Assembly (NCBI GenBank): GCA_016208165.1
Contig: JACQYL010000014.1
Location: 27,352-91,351, forward strand
DNA length: 64,000 bases
Direction of reading: 5' to 3'
Source of the DNA: Deltaproteobacteria bacterium
Lineage (GTDB): Bacteria; Desulfobacterota; Desulfarculia; JACQYL01
The notes under the pieces are model-generated. The model saw nothing but the letters and a program-made list of their open reading frames with translations, had not been told where the DNA came from and made no database searches. Of the stretch, positions 54,689-63,822 are shown in pieces. Made by a program: the position numbers and the translations under genes. Within the stretch, counting starts at the first letter, position 1. Each line of letters starts with the position of its first letter.

Positions 54689-55342
54689 TCACGGTACTCG
54701 CTCTTTCCCTTTTTTCACGATCTCCGTGAGTTCGAGGAGGCTCGCAGCGGTTAACTTGGCCGTTTCCAGTCCAAAGGAATCCTTCAGCACCTGATGTTTG
54801 TCTTTGGGATCGAATTCGCCCGTACCGCCCAAGCTGCTGACTCCCGCACCGCCGAACGTGGCAAGCGAGCCCGGCGTGGCTATCACCATTTGCCAGGTCA
54901 TAAATGCCCAGTGCAGCGTCATAAGGGTGGTTTCGATACCCGAGTTTCTGTACCAGCTCACCGCAATCCCGGCCCCCGTCTTGTGTTTGAGGCACTTGGT
55001 CACTCGTTTGCCGTAATCGAGCGCGCGCATTCTATCCAGAACAGCCGCCATGTGTCCCGAAAGTCGGCCGATGTAAACCGGAGTGGCCAGCAGAAGTCCG
55101 TCAGCGTCCATAATGGCCCGGTAAATTTCCGCCATGTCGTCTTCGATGGAACAGAATTTCTCTTCCTCCTGCTTTAAAAGGCACCAGTTGCAGTGAATAC
55201 AATCCTGGACGGTTTTCCCGTGCAAGGTCACGATTTCGGTTTCAACGCCCTCGCGCTGAATCGATTTCAGCGCTTCCTCAAGAATACGCTCCGTGTTCGA
55301 GTCTTTAACCGGACTGCCGCAGATTCCTAAGATCTTGATCAT
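54689..55342 (-). CDS. Iron-sulfur flavoprotein / NADPH-dependent FMN reductase family
   Basis: A 217-residue flavodoxin-fold protein. MIKILGICGSPVKDSNTERI is the FMN phosphate-binding loop; CIHCNWCLLKQEEEKFC is a compact cysteine cluster (C-x2-C-x2-C...C) like that binding a 4Fe-4S cluster in Isf proteins of anaerobes; ATPVYIGRLSGHMAAVLDRM is the second FMN segment. These proteins accept electrons from ferredoxin and may detoxify oxygen or reduce quinone-like compounds. The ATG has a strong AAGGAG site. Monocistronic, 346 nt... downstream of it lies non-coding DNA before the HD-GYP gene. Confidence 0.92.
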   Translation of the reverse strand: MIKILGICGSPVKDSNTERILEEALKSIQREGVETEIVTLHGKTVQDCIHCNWCLLKQEEEKFCSIEDDMAEIYRAIMDADGLLLATPVYIGRLSGHMAAVLDRMRALDYGKRVTKCLKHKTGAGIAVSWYRNSGIETTLMTLHWAFMTWQMVIATPGSLATFGGAGVSSLGGTGEFDPKDKHQVLKDSFGLETAKLTAASLLELTEIVKKGKERVP

Positions 55343-55541
55343 GGTCGAGTTTCTCCTTCCCGATGAAAAGGTATGTACGTAGGGGATGATTAAGGAACAC
55401 GTTTTGAAATTTCCCGCTCTCGCATGATTCCCTTATTTTTCAGTCTCCGCCTTCGGACCGGCCCGCGTGGCCCATCGCACGACCTCGATGCACGGGGTGC
55501 GACTACGATCGTGTACGGCAGACACTTCGCGTCGGCGCCGA

Positions 55542-57983
55542 TCAGAGCATACTCACCGGATCCACATCCAGGATGGCTGTTGCTTTATACGGCTTTAACG
55601 CCGTTTCGCATTGGGGCCAAACCTGGTTGAGAAAGCGGTGCATCGCGACGGACTCGGCGGCCTTCACCAGAATATGCCAGCGATAGCGCCCTTTGAGCTT
55701 GCCAAGAGGCGCCGGGGCCGGCCCCAGCACGCGAATGCCTTGGACTTGGTCGGCTCGTTCCCTTGCAAGGCGGCCAAGCGCCCAAGCAGCGTCACGACTC
55801 TTAAGCGCATCCGGACTGGAGATCCGAATGACGGCCAGCCGGCAAAAGGGAGGATACGTCAGTTCATGACGATGCACAATTTCGTCCAGGTAAAAGGCGT
55901 GGAACCGGTGTGTGCGCGCATTCTCGATGCAGTAGTGTTCCGGATGGAAGGTCTGGATAACCACGTCTCCCTGCTCTTCACGCCTGCCGGAGCGGCCCGA
56001 CACCTGGCTCAGCAACTGGAACGTTCGCTCCGTTGCAGCGTAGTCCGGAAAATGGAGCGAATGGTCGGCAGCCAGCACCCCTACCAATGTCACACCTGGA
56101 AAATCCAGGCCCTTCGCGATCATTTGGGTTCCTACAAGGATATCGATTTCACGACTGTGAAAGGACTTCATAAGCCGGAAAAGGTCCGTTCGGGACGAAA
56201 CGGCGTCCTTGTCCATACGGGCGATTCTGGCCGAAGGAAACTGATCGGCCAGCGTTTTTTCGATCTTTTCCGTACCCGCCCCCAGCGGAATCAGGCGGGG
56301 AAATTGGCACACGGGGCATGCATCCATGTCCGTGCTAGTGAATCCGCAGTAGTGACATAGCAATGTTCCCGACGTTTCATTCTCATGCCCATGGAGGGTC
56401 AAGGAAACATGACAGTGGGGGCATTGAACCGTGTTCCGGCATCGGGGACAAAACAGGAGCGGAGAGTAGCCCCGCCGGTTCAGAAATAGAAGCGTCTGAT
56501 CCCCTTTCGAAAGGTTCTGCTCGATTCGCTCGAGGAGTTGCCGGGAAAATCGGGTTCCGATCTTTTCTTGACTCATGTCCACCACATGGACCCTGGGCAA
56601 AACGCTTTTTCCGATTCGTTTCGGAAGCGTGATCGTCCGATACTTGTTTCGAACCGCATTGCGGTAGCTTTGAAAAGAAGGCGTAGCACTGCCCAACAGG
56701 ACGACGGCTTTCGCCATTTTCGCTCGTACCAGCGCCAGATCACGAGCATGATATCTCAGTCGATCTTCCTGCTTGTAGGCCTGCTCGTGTTCCTCATCCA
56801 CAACAATGAGCCCCAGATTCCGAAGCGGTGCAAAAACAGCGGAGCGAACTCCCAGAACTACGGTCGCTTCCCCACGGACAACGCGCATCCACTGATCATA
56901 CCGTTCACCCTGCGTAAGTCCGCTGTGAAGGAGGGCCAGGCGATGCCCGAATCTGGACCGGAAGTGTCCCTCCATCTGGGACGCCAGCGTGATTTCCGGC
57001 GTCAGGACCAGGGCCGTCTTGCCGAGCGCCATGGCCCGATGAACGGCCCGCAAATATACCTCTGTCTTCCCACTGCCGGTAACACCGTGCAGCATGTAAG
57101 GCTGGAACGAGTCCCTGTTTAAGCTTTCGTAAAGGGCATCCAGCACCAGCTTCTGATCTTCGGACGGCTCGGGTTCCTTTCCGGTAAGGTAAAGCTCATG
57201 GTCAAAAGGATCCCGGTACCCCTGCTCCGAACGCACCCGGATCCAGCCCTTTTTCTCCATGCTTCTCAGCGTGGGCGTGCAACCCGGAAACCGCGCCGTT
57301 ACCTCGCTCTGAAGCACCTCACCCATGCCTGCCACCAATTCCCAGATCGCACCCTGTTTCGGGGTGGGTTTCCGCGGAACGTCGCCTTTTTGGATTACCT
57401 TTACCTCCAGCGGTCGAACCGTGTCGCCCCTAAGCCGCATGCCCGTTTCTACCCATCCCTTTCGTTCCAGCGAACGAACGGCGCGGCCGAGGTCCTTGGC
57501 TTCTATTTGCGAAGCCAGGGCGGCCAGTCGAATGGTTCCCTTCTGCGCCAACGAAGACAGAATTTGCCGCTCGATTTCGCTGGAATCCGCCGGGGGGACT
57601 TCCCGACTTCCAGTCTCCATAAGCCGGATCTCCTTGAGGGTTCGCACGGAAAGCCCGCCGGGCAATCCCGTTTGGATGACCAGGCCGACGGGGTAGAGAT
57701 AGTACTCCGAAATCCATTTGTAGAAAGGAATCATTTCCGGCGGAAAAAGCGGCAGCGGATCCAGAATCTCGGCGATTGTTTTGAGTTCCTTTTCGGGTGG
57801 GACGCGGCGAAGTTCGAGAACATACCCTCCCAAGAAACGCGACCCAAAAGTCACGAGTACACGATGCCCCACCTGGAGATCGATCTCCATCGGCTTCGGA
57901 ACCAAATACGTATACGGGATACGCACCGAGACCGGTACCGCGATCTCGGCCAACATGGGAGTTTCAGAACGCTTAACCGTCAC
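55542..57983 (-). CDS. priA: Primosomal protein N' (replication restart helicase PriA)
   Basis: An 813-residue superfamily 2 helicase. N-terminal 3'-end-binding domain (VSVRIPYTYLVPKPMEIDLQ), Walker A YMLHGVTGSGKTEVYL, DEEH box VDEEHEQAYKQED, and eight zinc-binding cysteines: CPRCRNTVQCPHC then CHYCGFTSTDMDACPVC. Helicase motifs GTQMIAKGLDFP and QLLSQVSGRSGR follow. PriA reloads the replisome at stalled forks. GTG at 57983 has an AGGA site; an ATG at 57956 is an alternative nine codons in. Length is somewhat above E. coli (732) because of the insert between the 3'BD and helicase parts. Confidence 0.97.
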   Translation of the reverse strand: MTVKRSETPMLAEIAVPVSVRIPYTYLVPKPMEIDLQVGHRVLVTFGSRFLGGYVLELRRVPPEKELKTIAEILDPLPLFPPEMIPFYKWISEYYLYPVGLVIQTGLPGGLSVRTLKEIRLMETGSREVPPADSSEIERQILSSLAQKGTIRLAALASQIEAKDLGRAVRSLERKGWVETGMRLRGDTVRPLEVKVIQKGDVPRKPTPKQGAIWELVAGMGEVLQSEVTARFPGCTPTLRSMEKKGWIRVRSEQGYRDPFDHELYLTGKEPEPSEDQKLVLDALYESLNRDSFQPYMLHGVTGSGKTEVYLRAVHRAMALGKTALVLTPEITLASQMEGHFRSRFGHRLALLHSGLTQGERYDQWMRVVRGEATVVLGVRSAVFAPLRNLGLIVVDEEHEQAYKQEDRLRYHARDLALVRAKMAKAVVLLGSATPSFQSYRNAVRNKYRTITLPKRIGKSVLPRVHVVDMSQEKIGTRFSRQLLERIEQNLSKGDQTLLFLNRRGYSPLLFCPRCRNTVQCPHCHVSLTLHGHENETSGTLLCHYCGFTSTDMDACPVCQFPRLIPLGAGTEKIEKTLADQFPSARIARMDKDAVSSRTDLFRLMKSFHSREIDILVGTQMIAKGLDFPGVTLVGVLAADHSLHFPDYAATERTFQLLSQVSGRSGRREEQGDVVIQTFHPEHYCIENARTHRFHAFYLDEIVHRHELTYPPFCRLAVIRISSPDALKSRDAAWALGRLARERADQVQGIRVLGPAPAPLGKLKGRYRWHILVKAAESVAMHRFLNQVWPQCETALKPYKATAILDVDPVSML

Positions 57984-58442
57984 GGCATCCTACTCCGTCC
58001 CCCGATCCAACAATGTGCTTTCCCCCTTCAAGAGCGCACCTTCCAATAAACGATCCCTGCATCGAGCCGGCAGGCGCCCGGTCTGACCGAGGCCGCCTCG
58101 ATGACCCCATAGCTTGTCTCATCTCATATTTTCATCCCGATTTCACCACTCCGATCCGCAAGGAATGGATAAAGATGTTATTTGCCGGCAGGATGCCCTG
58201 AGGAGTTCTTTTGAAACAACATCCCCTCCACCGGCGCCGGATTCCAACCGTGTAGACGAATGAGAAACACCCGTTTCGACGCATGCCGAGCTTAATTGCC
58301 GTTCGGTTCAGGGAAATCGGTTCCGGAGACAAGCAGGAAGAAGCATTGAAGGTTCATACCTCCTTGACAAAATGATCTGTATTTTCGATGCTTGGGCACG
58401 GAATTCTTTAAAGTCCACGACACGGTCCCTGCGAGGAGATGT
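57984..58442. other. Divergent intergenic stretch between priA and the TRAP-type binding protein gene
   Basis: About 460 bp between divergent genes. A TTGACA at 58364-58369 could be the -35 box of the plus-strand gene, but the -10 region 17 nt later (GATGCT) is weak. No protein gene is visible. Confidence 0.35.
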
Positions 58443-59456
58443 ATGATCATCAACAAGTTACAACTACAAGGTCTCGCCGCCGGCGTTACGCTCTTCGTTC
58501 TGTTCTGCGGAAATGTCGACGCAGCAACGCTTCGAGTTCGAGTGGCCCACACGGAAAGTTTGACACATGCGGTCAACGTAGCGCTTCTCGTGTTTAAGTA
58601 TAAGGTTGAAACCCTGACCAATCAAATCATCGAGGTGGAAGTCTTACCGGAGGGCCGCATGGGCGATGACGCCTCCCTCCTTGAACAGGTCTTGCTGGGA
58701 GAAATACAATTATCGGTTATTCCGATTAGATTGACTCTGAGCATGGTTCCTCAAGCAGCTTTGGCCGAAATGCCTTTCTTTTTCGACAACCCGAAGTCCG
58801 GACTCGGCGCTTTGAACGGCGACTATTCGGATGCGTTGTTTCCTCTGTTCGAGGAAAAAGGACTGGTTCCTCTGGCCTGGGTCCATTACGGCAGCCTGGC
58901 CGTCATAGACGCCGACAAGCCGCTGCACGATCCCGAGGATTTCAACGGATTGCGGATCAATGGTCCGGAAGACCCTCTGTTTTATGATTCCATGCGGGCA
59001 CTGGGAGCCGTGCCCAGCAGTTTGAGCGGTGAACCCCTGACCGGCGCCGTTGAAAACGGAGACGTCCAGGCGCTTCAAATACCGCTTGCTCTGGTCTTGG
59101 AAGCGAACCAGGAAAAGATAAACCGGTTTGTGACCGCATCCTTCCAATCGATGGACATGGGTCTCCTGGTGGCCAACGCGGCCTTCTGGCAGAGCCTTGT
59201 TCCCAAATTTCGCGCCATATTAAGGGAGGCTTCAGATGACTTCGAAGCGGTCAATCGAGGTTATCAAGTCCAGCAGGAAGTGGATCTGCTCCGCAAGGCC
59301 GCCGCTCGAGGACTTTCCGTGGAAGTGATGGACGAAAACCAAAGGGCGCTTTTTCGGCAGAAGATGACTCCTCTGTACGAAAACTGGCGTCACCTATTGG
59401 GGCCCAAGTGGTTTGATACTTTTTCAAATGCGCTTGCCGAAAAGGACATCTACTAG
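58443..59456 (+). CDS. TRAP transporter solute-binding protein, DctP family
   Basis: A 337-residue periplasmic protein. Signal peptide of about 27 residues (LAAGVTLFVLFCGNVDA). The mature domain has VLPEGRMGDDASLLEQVLLG, IPIRLTLSMVPQAALAEMPF and YGSLAVIDADKPLHDPEDFN followed by GLRINGPEDPLFYDSMRALG, containing the conserved Arg that binds the substrate carboxylate, and VENGDVQALQIPLALVLE. ATG at 58443 has a GAGGAG site; a longer frame upstream lacks one. No DctQ or DctM membrane genes are adjacent, so it is an orphan; its transporter must lie elsewhere, or it is a sensor subunit. Confidence 0.9.
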   Translation: MIINKLQLQGLAAGVTLFVLFCGNVDAATLRVRVAHTESLTHAVNVALLVFKYKVETLTNQIIEVEVLPEGRMGDDASLLEQVLLGEIQLSVIPIRLTLSMVPQAALAEMPFFFDNPKSGLGALNGDYSDALFPLFEEKGLVPLAWVHYGSLAVIDADKPLHDPEDFNGLRINGPEDPLFYDSMRALGAVPSSLSGEPLTGAVENGDVQALQIPLALVLEANQEKINRFVTASFQSMDMGLLVANAAFWQSLVPKFRAILREASDDFEAVNRGYQVQQEVDLLRKAAARGLSVEVMDENQRALFRQKMTPLYENWRHLLGPKWFDTFSNALAEKDIY

Positions 59457-59562
59457 CCCGAACGGTTCAGGAAATCATCCCCCATTCATCGTCCATGAAA
59501 ACAGGGCCTGTGCCCCGACGAGGCGTCAGGGTTGGAGCTATGTTTGAGTCTCTTGTTCCTGA

Positions 59563-61125
59563 CTATTCGGCGGCCGCCAACTGATTCCCGCCCTCGAGCA
59601 TGGGTCCGTATTTGGCCACCCGCTCTTCGAACGCCTTCCGATGATAGGACGACAGCGACTTCAGGGGAGGCGACTGTCTGAGCGCTTGCAATGGATTCAA
59701 GTGCTTACCTCCGTCTACCATTGCAAAATGGAGGTGAGGGCCGGTGGCCAGGCCCGATTGCCCGACCCATCCGATCAACTGACCCTGCGTGACCCTTCTC
59801 CCCGTTTTGACACTTTTTTCGAAGCCACGCAGGTGACCATAGGACGATGTGATTCCGTGATTGTGCCGAATTTCGACGAGCCGGCCAAAACCGTTCTTCC
59901 AGCCGCAAAAAACAACTTTTCCGTCACCGATCGTCTGAACCGGAGTCCCCGAAGGGGCTGCGTAATCGACTCCCAGATGGGGCCGATATATTTTTAGAAT
60001 GGGGTGAAATCGCTTGTAAGAAAAGGTCGAGCTGATTCTTCTGTACTGCAACGGAGATTTCAGAAAAGCTCTTCTGAGATTTCGGCCTTCCGAATCGAAA
60101 TAATCATCCCGGTCACCTTCCTCCTGAAACCAGAAGGCATCCAGCACCCGGCCGTTATTGGTAAAACGCGCCGCGAGGATAACACCGTCCTTCACGAGCT
60201 TGCCGTCGCGATACCACGACTCATAAACGACTTTGAATGAATCCCCCCGCCGCAAATCCGTCAGAAAATCTACATCCCAACCAAAAATATCCACCAACTG
60301 ATGAAACAGCCCATAGCTCAGGCCTGCCTTCCGGGCGCCCGTGTAGAGGGAATTCTCGATAGTGCCTTCGACCACACGGAGCTTCGGCATTAAAATCACG
60401 GGCTGCTTTACCACGAGGTACCCGTCGGACCCGGATGTAATGACCAACCTGTACTCGTCTTCCTTTTCGAATACCAGATCGAACCAGTCCGATGCCCCTT
60501 CCCTTCTCCTCAGGGTCAGGCTATCCCCCACGGCGATACTTTTAAGGTCCATGGCCTTGCGAACCGATGCGATGATCCCGATGACCGCGTCCCTCGGTAG
60601 GCCAAGCATCGTGGTTTTTCGGAAAAAAGTATCGCCCTTTTTAAACTTGAGGGCTTTCTCGATGATTCGGGGGGCGTCCGGAGAGACGGCGTCGGCAGAG
60701 GTCAGGCCGCCGGATCCGTTCGTGCTCTTCCCGTCCCGCAATTCTTCCCAGTACAGGAACCCCATCGGTTCCGACGTTCTTCTCACTGTCGCTTTCCGGA
60801 AGCGGGGCGCATCCGGTCCGGGAAATGTGGATCGGTTTTCAAAAAAAAGGGAAATGTCGTCGCCGGTACGGCTCAAAGAAGCGGAAAACTCCGTTGTGGT
60901 TGACGGAGAGGTAGATGTCCATTTGAAAGGGCGTTGGAGCCTTGCATTCATTGCCAAGGCTTGATCGGTTTCGTCTTGGATTATTTCCGGAATCGGTTTG
61001 ATACGGGATGTGCCCAACACCCAGGAGTCGTAACAAATGAGCAGGTTTAGACTTATGTAGACGATGAAACCTATGAGGAGTTTGGCACCTCTACCCAATT
61101 GGAAATCTGCGCTCGATCCGCCCAT
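59563..61125 (-). CDS. M23 family metallopeptidase (LytM domain), murein endopeptidase-like
   Basis: A 520-residue protein with one N-terminal membrane helix (LLIGFIVYISLNLLICY), an OapA/LysM-like middle part from about residue 190 (FKKGDTFFRKTTMLGLPRDA) and a second domain with VDFLTDLRRGDSFKVVYES, then the M23 domain at about 380-490: HLGVDYAAPSGTPVQTIGDG, SYGHLRGFEKSV and TGPHLHFAMVDGG give the zinc ligands H..D and H-x-H. This architecture matches MepM/YebA-type endopeptidases that cut peptidoglycan cross-links. ATG at 61125 is used; an 18-bp palindrome lies 24 nt upstream. Confidence 0.92.
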   Translation of the reverse strand: MGGSSADFQLGRGAKLLIGFIVYISLNLLICYDSWVLGTSRIKPIPEIIQDETDQALAMNARLQRPFKWTSTSPSTTTEFSASLSRTGDDISLFFENRSTFPGPDAPRFRKATVRRTSEPMGFLYWEELRDGKSTNGSGGLTSADAVSPDAPRIIEKALKFKKGDTFFRKTTMLGLPRDAVIGIIASVRKAMDLKSIAVGDSLTLRRREGASDWFDLVFEKEDEYRLVITSGSDGYLVVKQPVILMPKLRVVEGTIENSLYTGARKAGLSYGLFHQLVDIFGWDVDFLTDLRRGDSFKVVYESWYRDGKLVKDGVILAARFTNNGRVLDAFWFQEEGDRDDYFDSEGRNLRRAFLKSPLQYRRISSTFSYKRFHPILKIYRPHLGVDYAAPSGTPVQTIGDGKVVFCGWKNGFGRLVEIRHNHGITSSYGHLRGFEKSVKTGRRVTQGQLIGWVGQSGLATGPHLHFAMVDGGKHLNPLQALRQSPPLKSLSSYHRKAFEERVAKYGPMLEGGNQLAAAE

Positions 61126-61148
61126 GGCCCCCCTTTGTCGCCTCGTGA

Positions 61149-61166
61149 TGCACCGAATTCGGTGCA
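61149..61166. promoter_or_regulatory. 18-bp perfect palindrome in the leader of the M23 peptidase gene
   Basis: TGCACCGAATTCGGTGCA is fully self-complementary. It sits 24-41 nt upstream of the ATG at 61125, before an AAAGGGGGG ribosome binding site. It is well suited as an operator for a dimeric regulator; no regulator gene is adjacent. Confidence 0.5.
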
Positions 61167-61550
61167 ATCTCAGATACAGAAGTGTAAAGAACTGGAATAC
61201 GGCACTAGATGAAAACCGAACCTACCTGCGCCCAAGAGCAATCAAGAACAACTATCCCCGACGTTTTTGGCCTTTCTTTCTATTTCTGAAAAATATCAAT
61301 ATGTGTCGATAAAAGCTCCATGTCTCCTTGCAACCCTATTCGATCTTGTATGACATTCGCGCAACGCCTCTGCTGCATGTCTCTCCACTGAATCCCCTAT
61401 TAACAGTGTTTCTTTAAGAACTCAAGGAATAAATTCACGTCAATGGAAGATCTATCACGATAGGCGGCTTCAGCTTTAAAATCTCACGATCGGGCCGTGT
61501 CCGTTAACCGAGAATAGATAGTAATTTCTCTAATTTTTCGATTCGTACTT

Positions 61551-61597
61551 TTGACATATTGCGTCTGGAGGTTAAATTCGCGAAAAATCGGCGAATT
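61551..61597 (+). promoter_or_regulatory. Sigma-70-type promoter with overlapping inverted repeat
   Basis: TTGACA (61551-61556) and TAAATT (61573-61578) are 16 nt apart. An inverted repeat AATTCGC (61575-61581) / GCGAATT (61591-61597) overlaps the -10 box and probable start site, as operators do. The nearest gene downstream (62053) is about 470 nt away, so the promoter may serve that gene through a long leader, or an unrecognised small RNA. Confidence 0.5.
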
Positions 61598-62052
61598 GGG
61601 CATGCATTTCACGTAGGATGTCCTGTTTCCCTGTTCCTGACATCCGCTTGCACTAGACCAAAACAGACAATGGATTGGTCGGAGACAGCCGGTTGGGGCG
61701 ATTTCTTCTATACGTTCCTGCGCCTGCTCGGATACAGCCTATGTTTTCGAGGAATTCCGTCCAAAAAGTCAAAGGCGCCAAATCCCAATACCTATGATTG
61801 GAGCATGGGTGTAATTGTCCGGTCCGCTTTTCGCACACCATGATTGGTTCTTGCACAGGCTCATGATATATTGATAAACGAAAGTGGGCCGCTGAAAAGC
61901 TTGCCTTCTGTTCGAAACGGGTGATGAACTGAACGCCGGAAGAGCATCCATGAAAAGGGGCCCGTTCAGAATCCCCTCCAAATGTTCAAGTCTGTTTCGG
62001 GTGCACAGGCTCCGGAACGAATAGTGAACCTCTCTCACAGAGGCGGTACTCC

Positions 62053-62835
62053 TTGGAAAAGAAGACACGGCAAAGGATCGTCAGTCTTCAAAAACGCATC
62101 CAGTATATGCTGGCAATTGCTCCGGATGAATTCGGGCTCGTGCCCGAACCGGACGGATACGTTCCGATCAAAGAGCTGCGACAAGCCGCCTCCGAAGAAG
62201 AAGGCTGGGGATTTATCCGCGTTTCCCATATCCACGAAGTGCTTCTCCACGATCGTGAAGAACACTTCCAAGTGAGCAGCGACCGGATTCGATCCATCGA
62301 TCGGTCCGACCGCGTGGGCGCCATCGAGCCCATCGCCTCTCCAAAAATGCTGTATATTGCCGTACGTTCGCGGGCCTGGCCCCACATAGCGGAAAAAGGC
62401 CTTAGACCTTACGCGGGCTCGTGGATCGTTCTGGCCCGTGAAAAAGACCTGGCGATGCGACTCGGGAGGCGCAAAGATCCGCACCCCACTTTGCTGGAAA
62501 TACGCGCCGAACTTGCTCAATCGCACGGCATCGTCTTCTTCTCTTCAGGGACACGATTGGTCCTCACCCATTCCGTCCCGCCCGATTACATCATGGGCCC
62601 TCCCATCAAGAAAGCCGAAGAGGTCCTAAGAACGAAACCTCCGGACAAAACGCCGGATCTTCCCCTGCCCGGATCGTTCGCCCTTGACCTCGAGAGAGTA
62701 TACTCCCCAAAAACCGGTCGTCCAAAGCACGAATGGAAGCAGGACATAGGTCCCGAGAAGAAAGATCGGCGCGCCAAGGGGCGAGACAAGCGGGCCCAAC
62801 GGCAGGCCAGGGGAATGAAGAAAGGAAGAGACTAA
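62053..62835 (+). CDS. KptA/Tpt1-like RNA 2'-phosphotransferase homologue lacking catalytic residues
   Basis: A 260-residue protein with the two-lobe layout of KptA: a winged-helix lobe (IQYMLAIAPDEFGLVPEPDG, YVPIKELRQA) and an ADP-ribosyltransferase-like lobe (KMLYIAVRSRAWPHIAEKGL, RPYAGSWIVLARE, LTHSVPPDYIMG). Where active enzymes read L-R-H-x-P this has L-A-I-A-P; the Y-H-G-T segment is Y-I-A-V; the R-F near the lobe junction is H-F. Thus the Arg-His-Arg set used to remove RNA 2'-phosphate seems lost. A tail of about 70 residues is strongly basic (KKDRRAKGRDKRAQRQARG). TTG start at 62053 follows a GAGG. Function unknown; RNA or NAD-ribose binding is a reasonable guess. Confidence 0.7.
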   Translation: MEKKTRQRIVSLQKRIQYMLAIAPDEFGLVPEPDGYVPIKELRQAASEEEGWGFIRVSHIHEVLLHDREEHFQVSSDRIRSIDRSDRVGAIEPIASPKMLYIAVRSRAWPHIAEKGLRPYAGSWIVLAREKDLAMRLGRRKDPHPTLLEIRAELAQSHGIVFFSSGTRLVLTHSVPPDYIMGPPIKKAEEVLRTKPPDKTPDLPLPGSFALDLERVYSPKTGRPKHEWKQDIGPEKKDRRAKGRDKRAQRQARGMKKGRD

Positions 62836-63108
62836 ACAGCCGGAGCCGACGATTCAATTGCAGCCGATCCCATTAGGTGAGGGCATCATGCCGATCCGGT
62901 AAACCGAAACCTTCAGGCGAGGAACCGTTCGAAATAGGGACCCTTCTTCAAGACGCTTTGCGCCGCCTTCGGCCGACGAGAGGCGTCCGCTCGGGTGTGA
63001 CTTGCGAAGGATTCCCGGAGCACCCTGACAGAAGGATATGAAAAGCCCGTTCGTCGGTCGACATGATGCAAGGTTCAATACCAGAAGAATCGCCGGGATA
63101 GCAGACGA

Positions 63109-63639
63109 ATGGAACTGACCGCCTTCAATGAAGACCAACTCGCAATCGTGCATCATGCGGTAGAGATCGCCGAAGAGGTTACGGCGAACCATTTCAGAAT
63201 ATCTACAAGTGAGTGGAAGCGCATGCGGTACGACATAAAAACGCTCCAGAATCTGACGCAGGGAGAAATCACCAACAAGGCCTTCGCCCAGCTTTTCAAG
63301 TACTCCAGAGAACCGCAAGTTCCCCCCAGACCGCACCGGGTGCTGGATTTCTACCTGATCTGTTTGCAGGATCATAAAATACTGGAAGCACTGCTGCGCG
63401 AAGCCGGGGTCACGCTGCTCTGTCTGTGTCTCTACATCCTGACCCACGAACTGGTTCATGTGGTGCGCTTCACCAAGTTCTTCAAAAGGTTTGATTGCAC
63501 GGAAGCCGAACGCGAAAGGGAAGAAAGCTCGGTTCACAGCATTACCTACGAGATCCTCAAAGGGCTGTCCTGGCCCGACATGAGAACTATCCTGGAATCC
63601 TACACGTTGTTCCGGGAGGTAGACCGGGTGGTCCTGTAG
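63109..63639 (+). CDS. Small HExxH-motif protein of unknown function, possible metal-dependent protein
   Basis: A 176-residue, mostly alpha-helical protein. Residues 113-117 are HELVH in LYILTHELVHVVRFTKFF, the zinc-binding HExxH of metallopeptidases, preceded by a hydrophobic helix; EREESSVHSITYEIL (about 136-150) offers further Glu and His ligands. I do not recognise a named family. The surroundings are the KptA-like gene 273 bp upstream on the same strand and an insertion sequence downstream. A long frame on the opposite strand is a shadow. ATG at 63109 lacks a strong ribosome binding site. Confidence 0.65.
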   Translation: MELTAFNEDQLAIVHHAVEIAEEVTANHFRISTSEWKRMRYDIKTLQNLTQGEITNKAFAQLFKYSREPQVPPRPHRVLDFYLICLQDHKILEALLREAGVTLLCLCLYILTHELVHVVRFTKFFKRFDCTEAEREREESSVHSITYEILKGLSWPDMRTILESYTLFREVDRVVL

Positions 63640-63822
63640 CGGATGGCTCCAACTTCGGAGCCGACGGGGGAAACGCACGTTGGTTCCTCACCGGCTCTTT
63701 CTAACTCATCTTTGACAGTTGGAGGCTGAAAAGGGTCGTTTACTTCTCGTAACATATTGAAAACATTAAAGTGGGGTTTTCCGGAAGCCCAAAACGTAGT
63801 GCCAATATTGCTACTTTTTCCC

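Larger units (their letters stand above)
61126..62052. other. Non-coding stretch upstream of the M23 peptidase and KptA-like genes
   Basis: About 930 bp between divergent genes. It contains the 18-bp palindrome at 61149-61166 and a good plus-strand promoter at 61551-61578 with an overlapping inverted repeat. No protein gene is supported. Confidence 0.45.

Noticed and set aside
58387..58410. Sigma-54 promoter resemblance (TTGGGCACGGAATTCTTTA) before the TRAP-binding protein gene
   Set aside because: The GG and GC elements are out of register by one base with the required spacing and the -12 TTGC is missing.
62854..63678. Open frame of 274 codons on the minus strand
   Set aside because: It lies opposite the HExxH protein gene; the plus-strand frame has a coherent metal-binding motif and helical pattern, while this one has no family resemblance or ribosome binding site.
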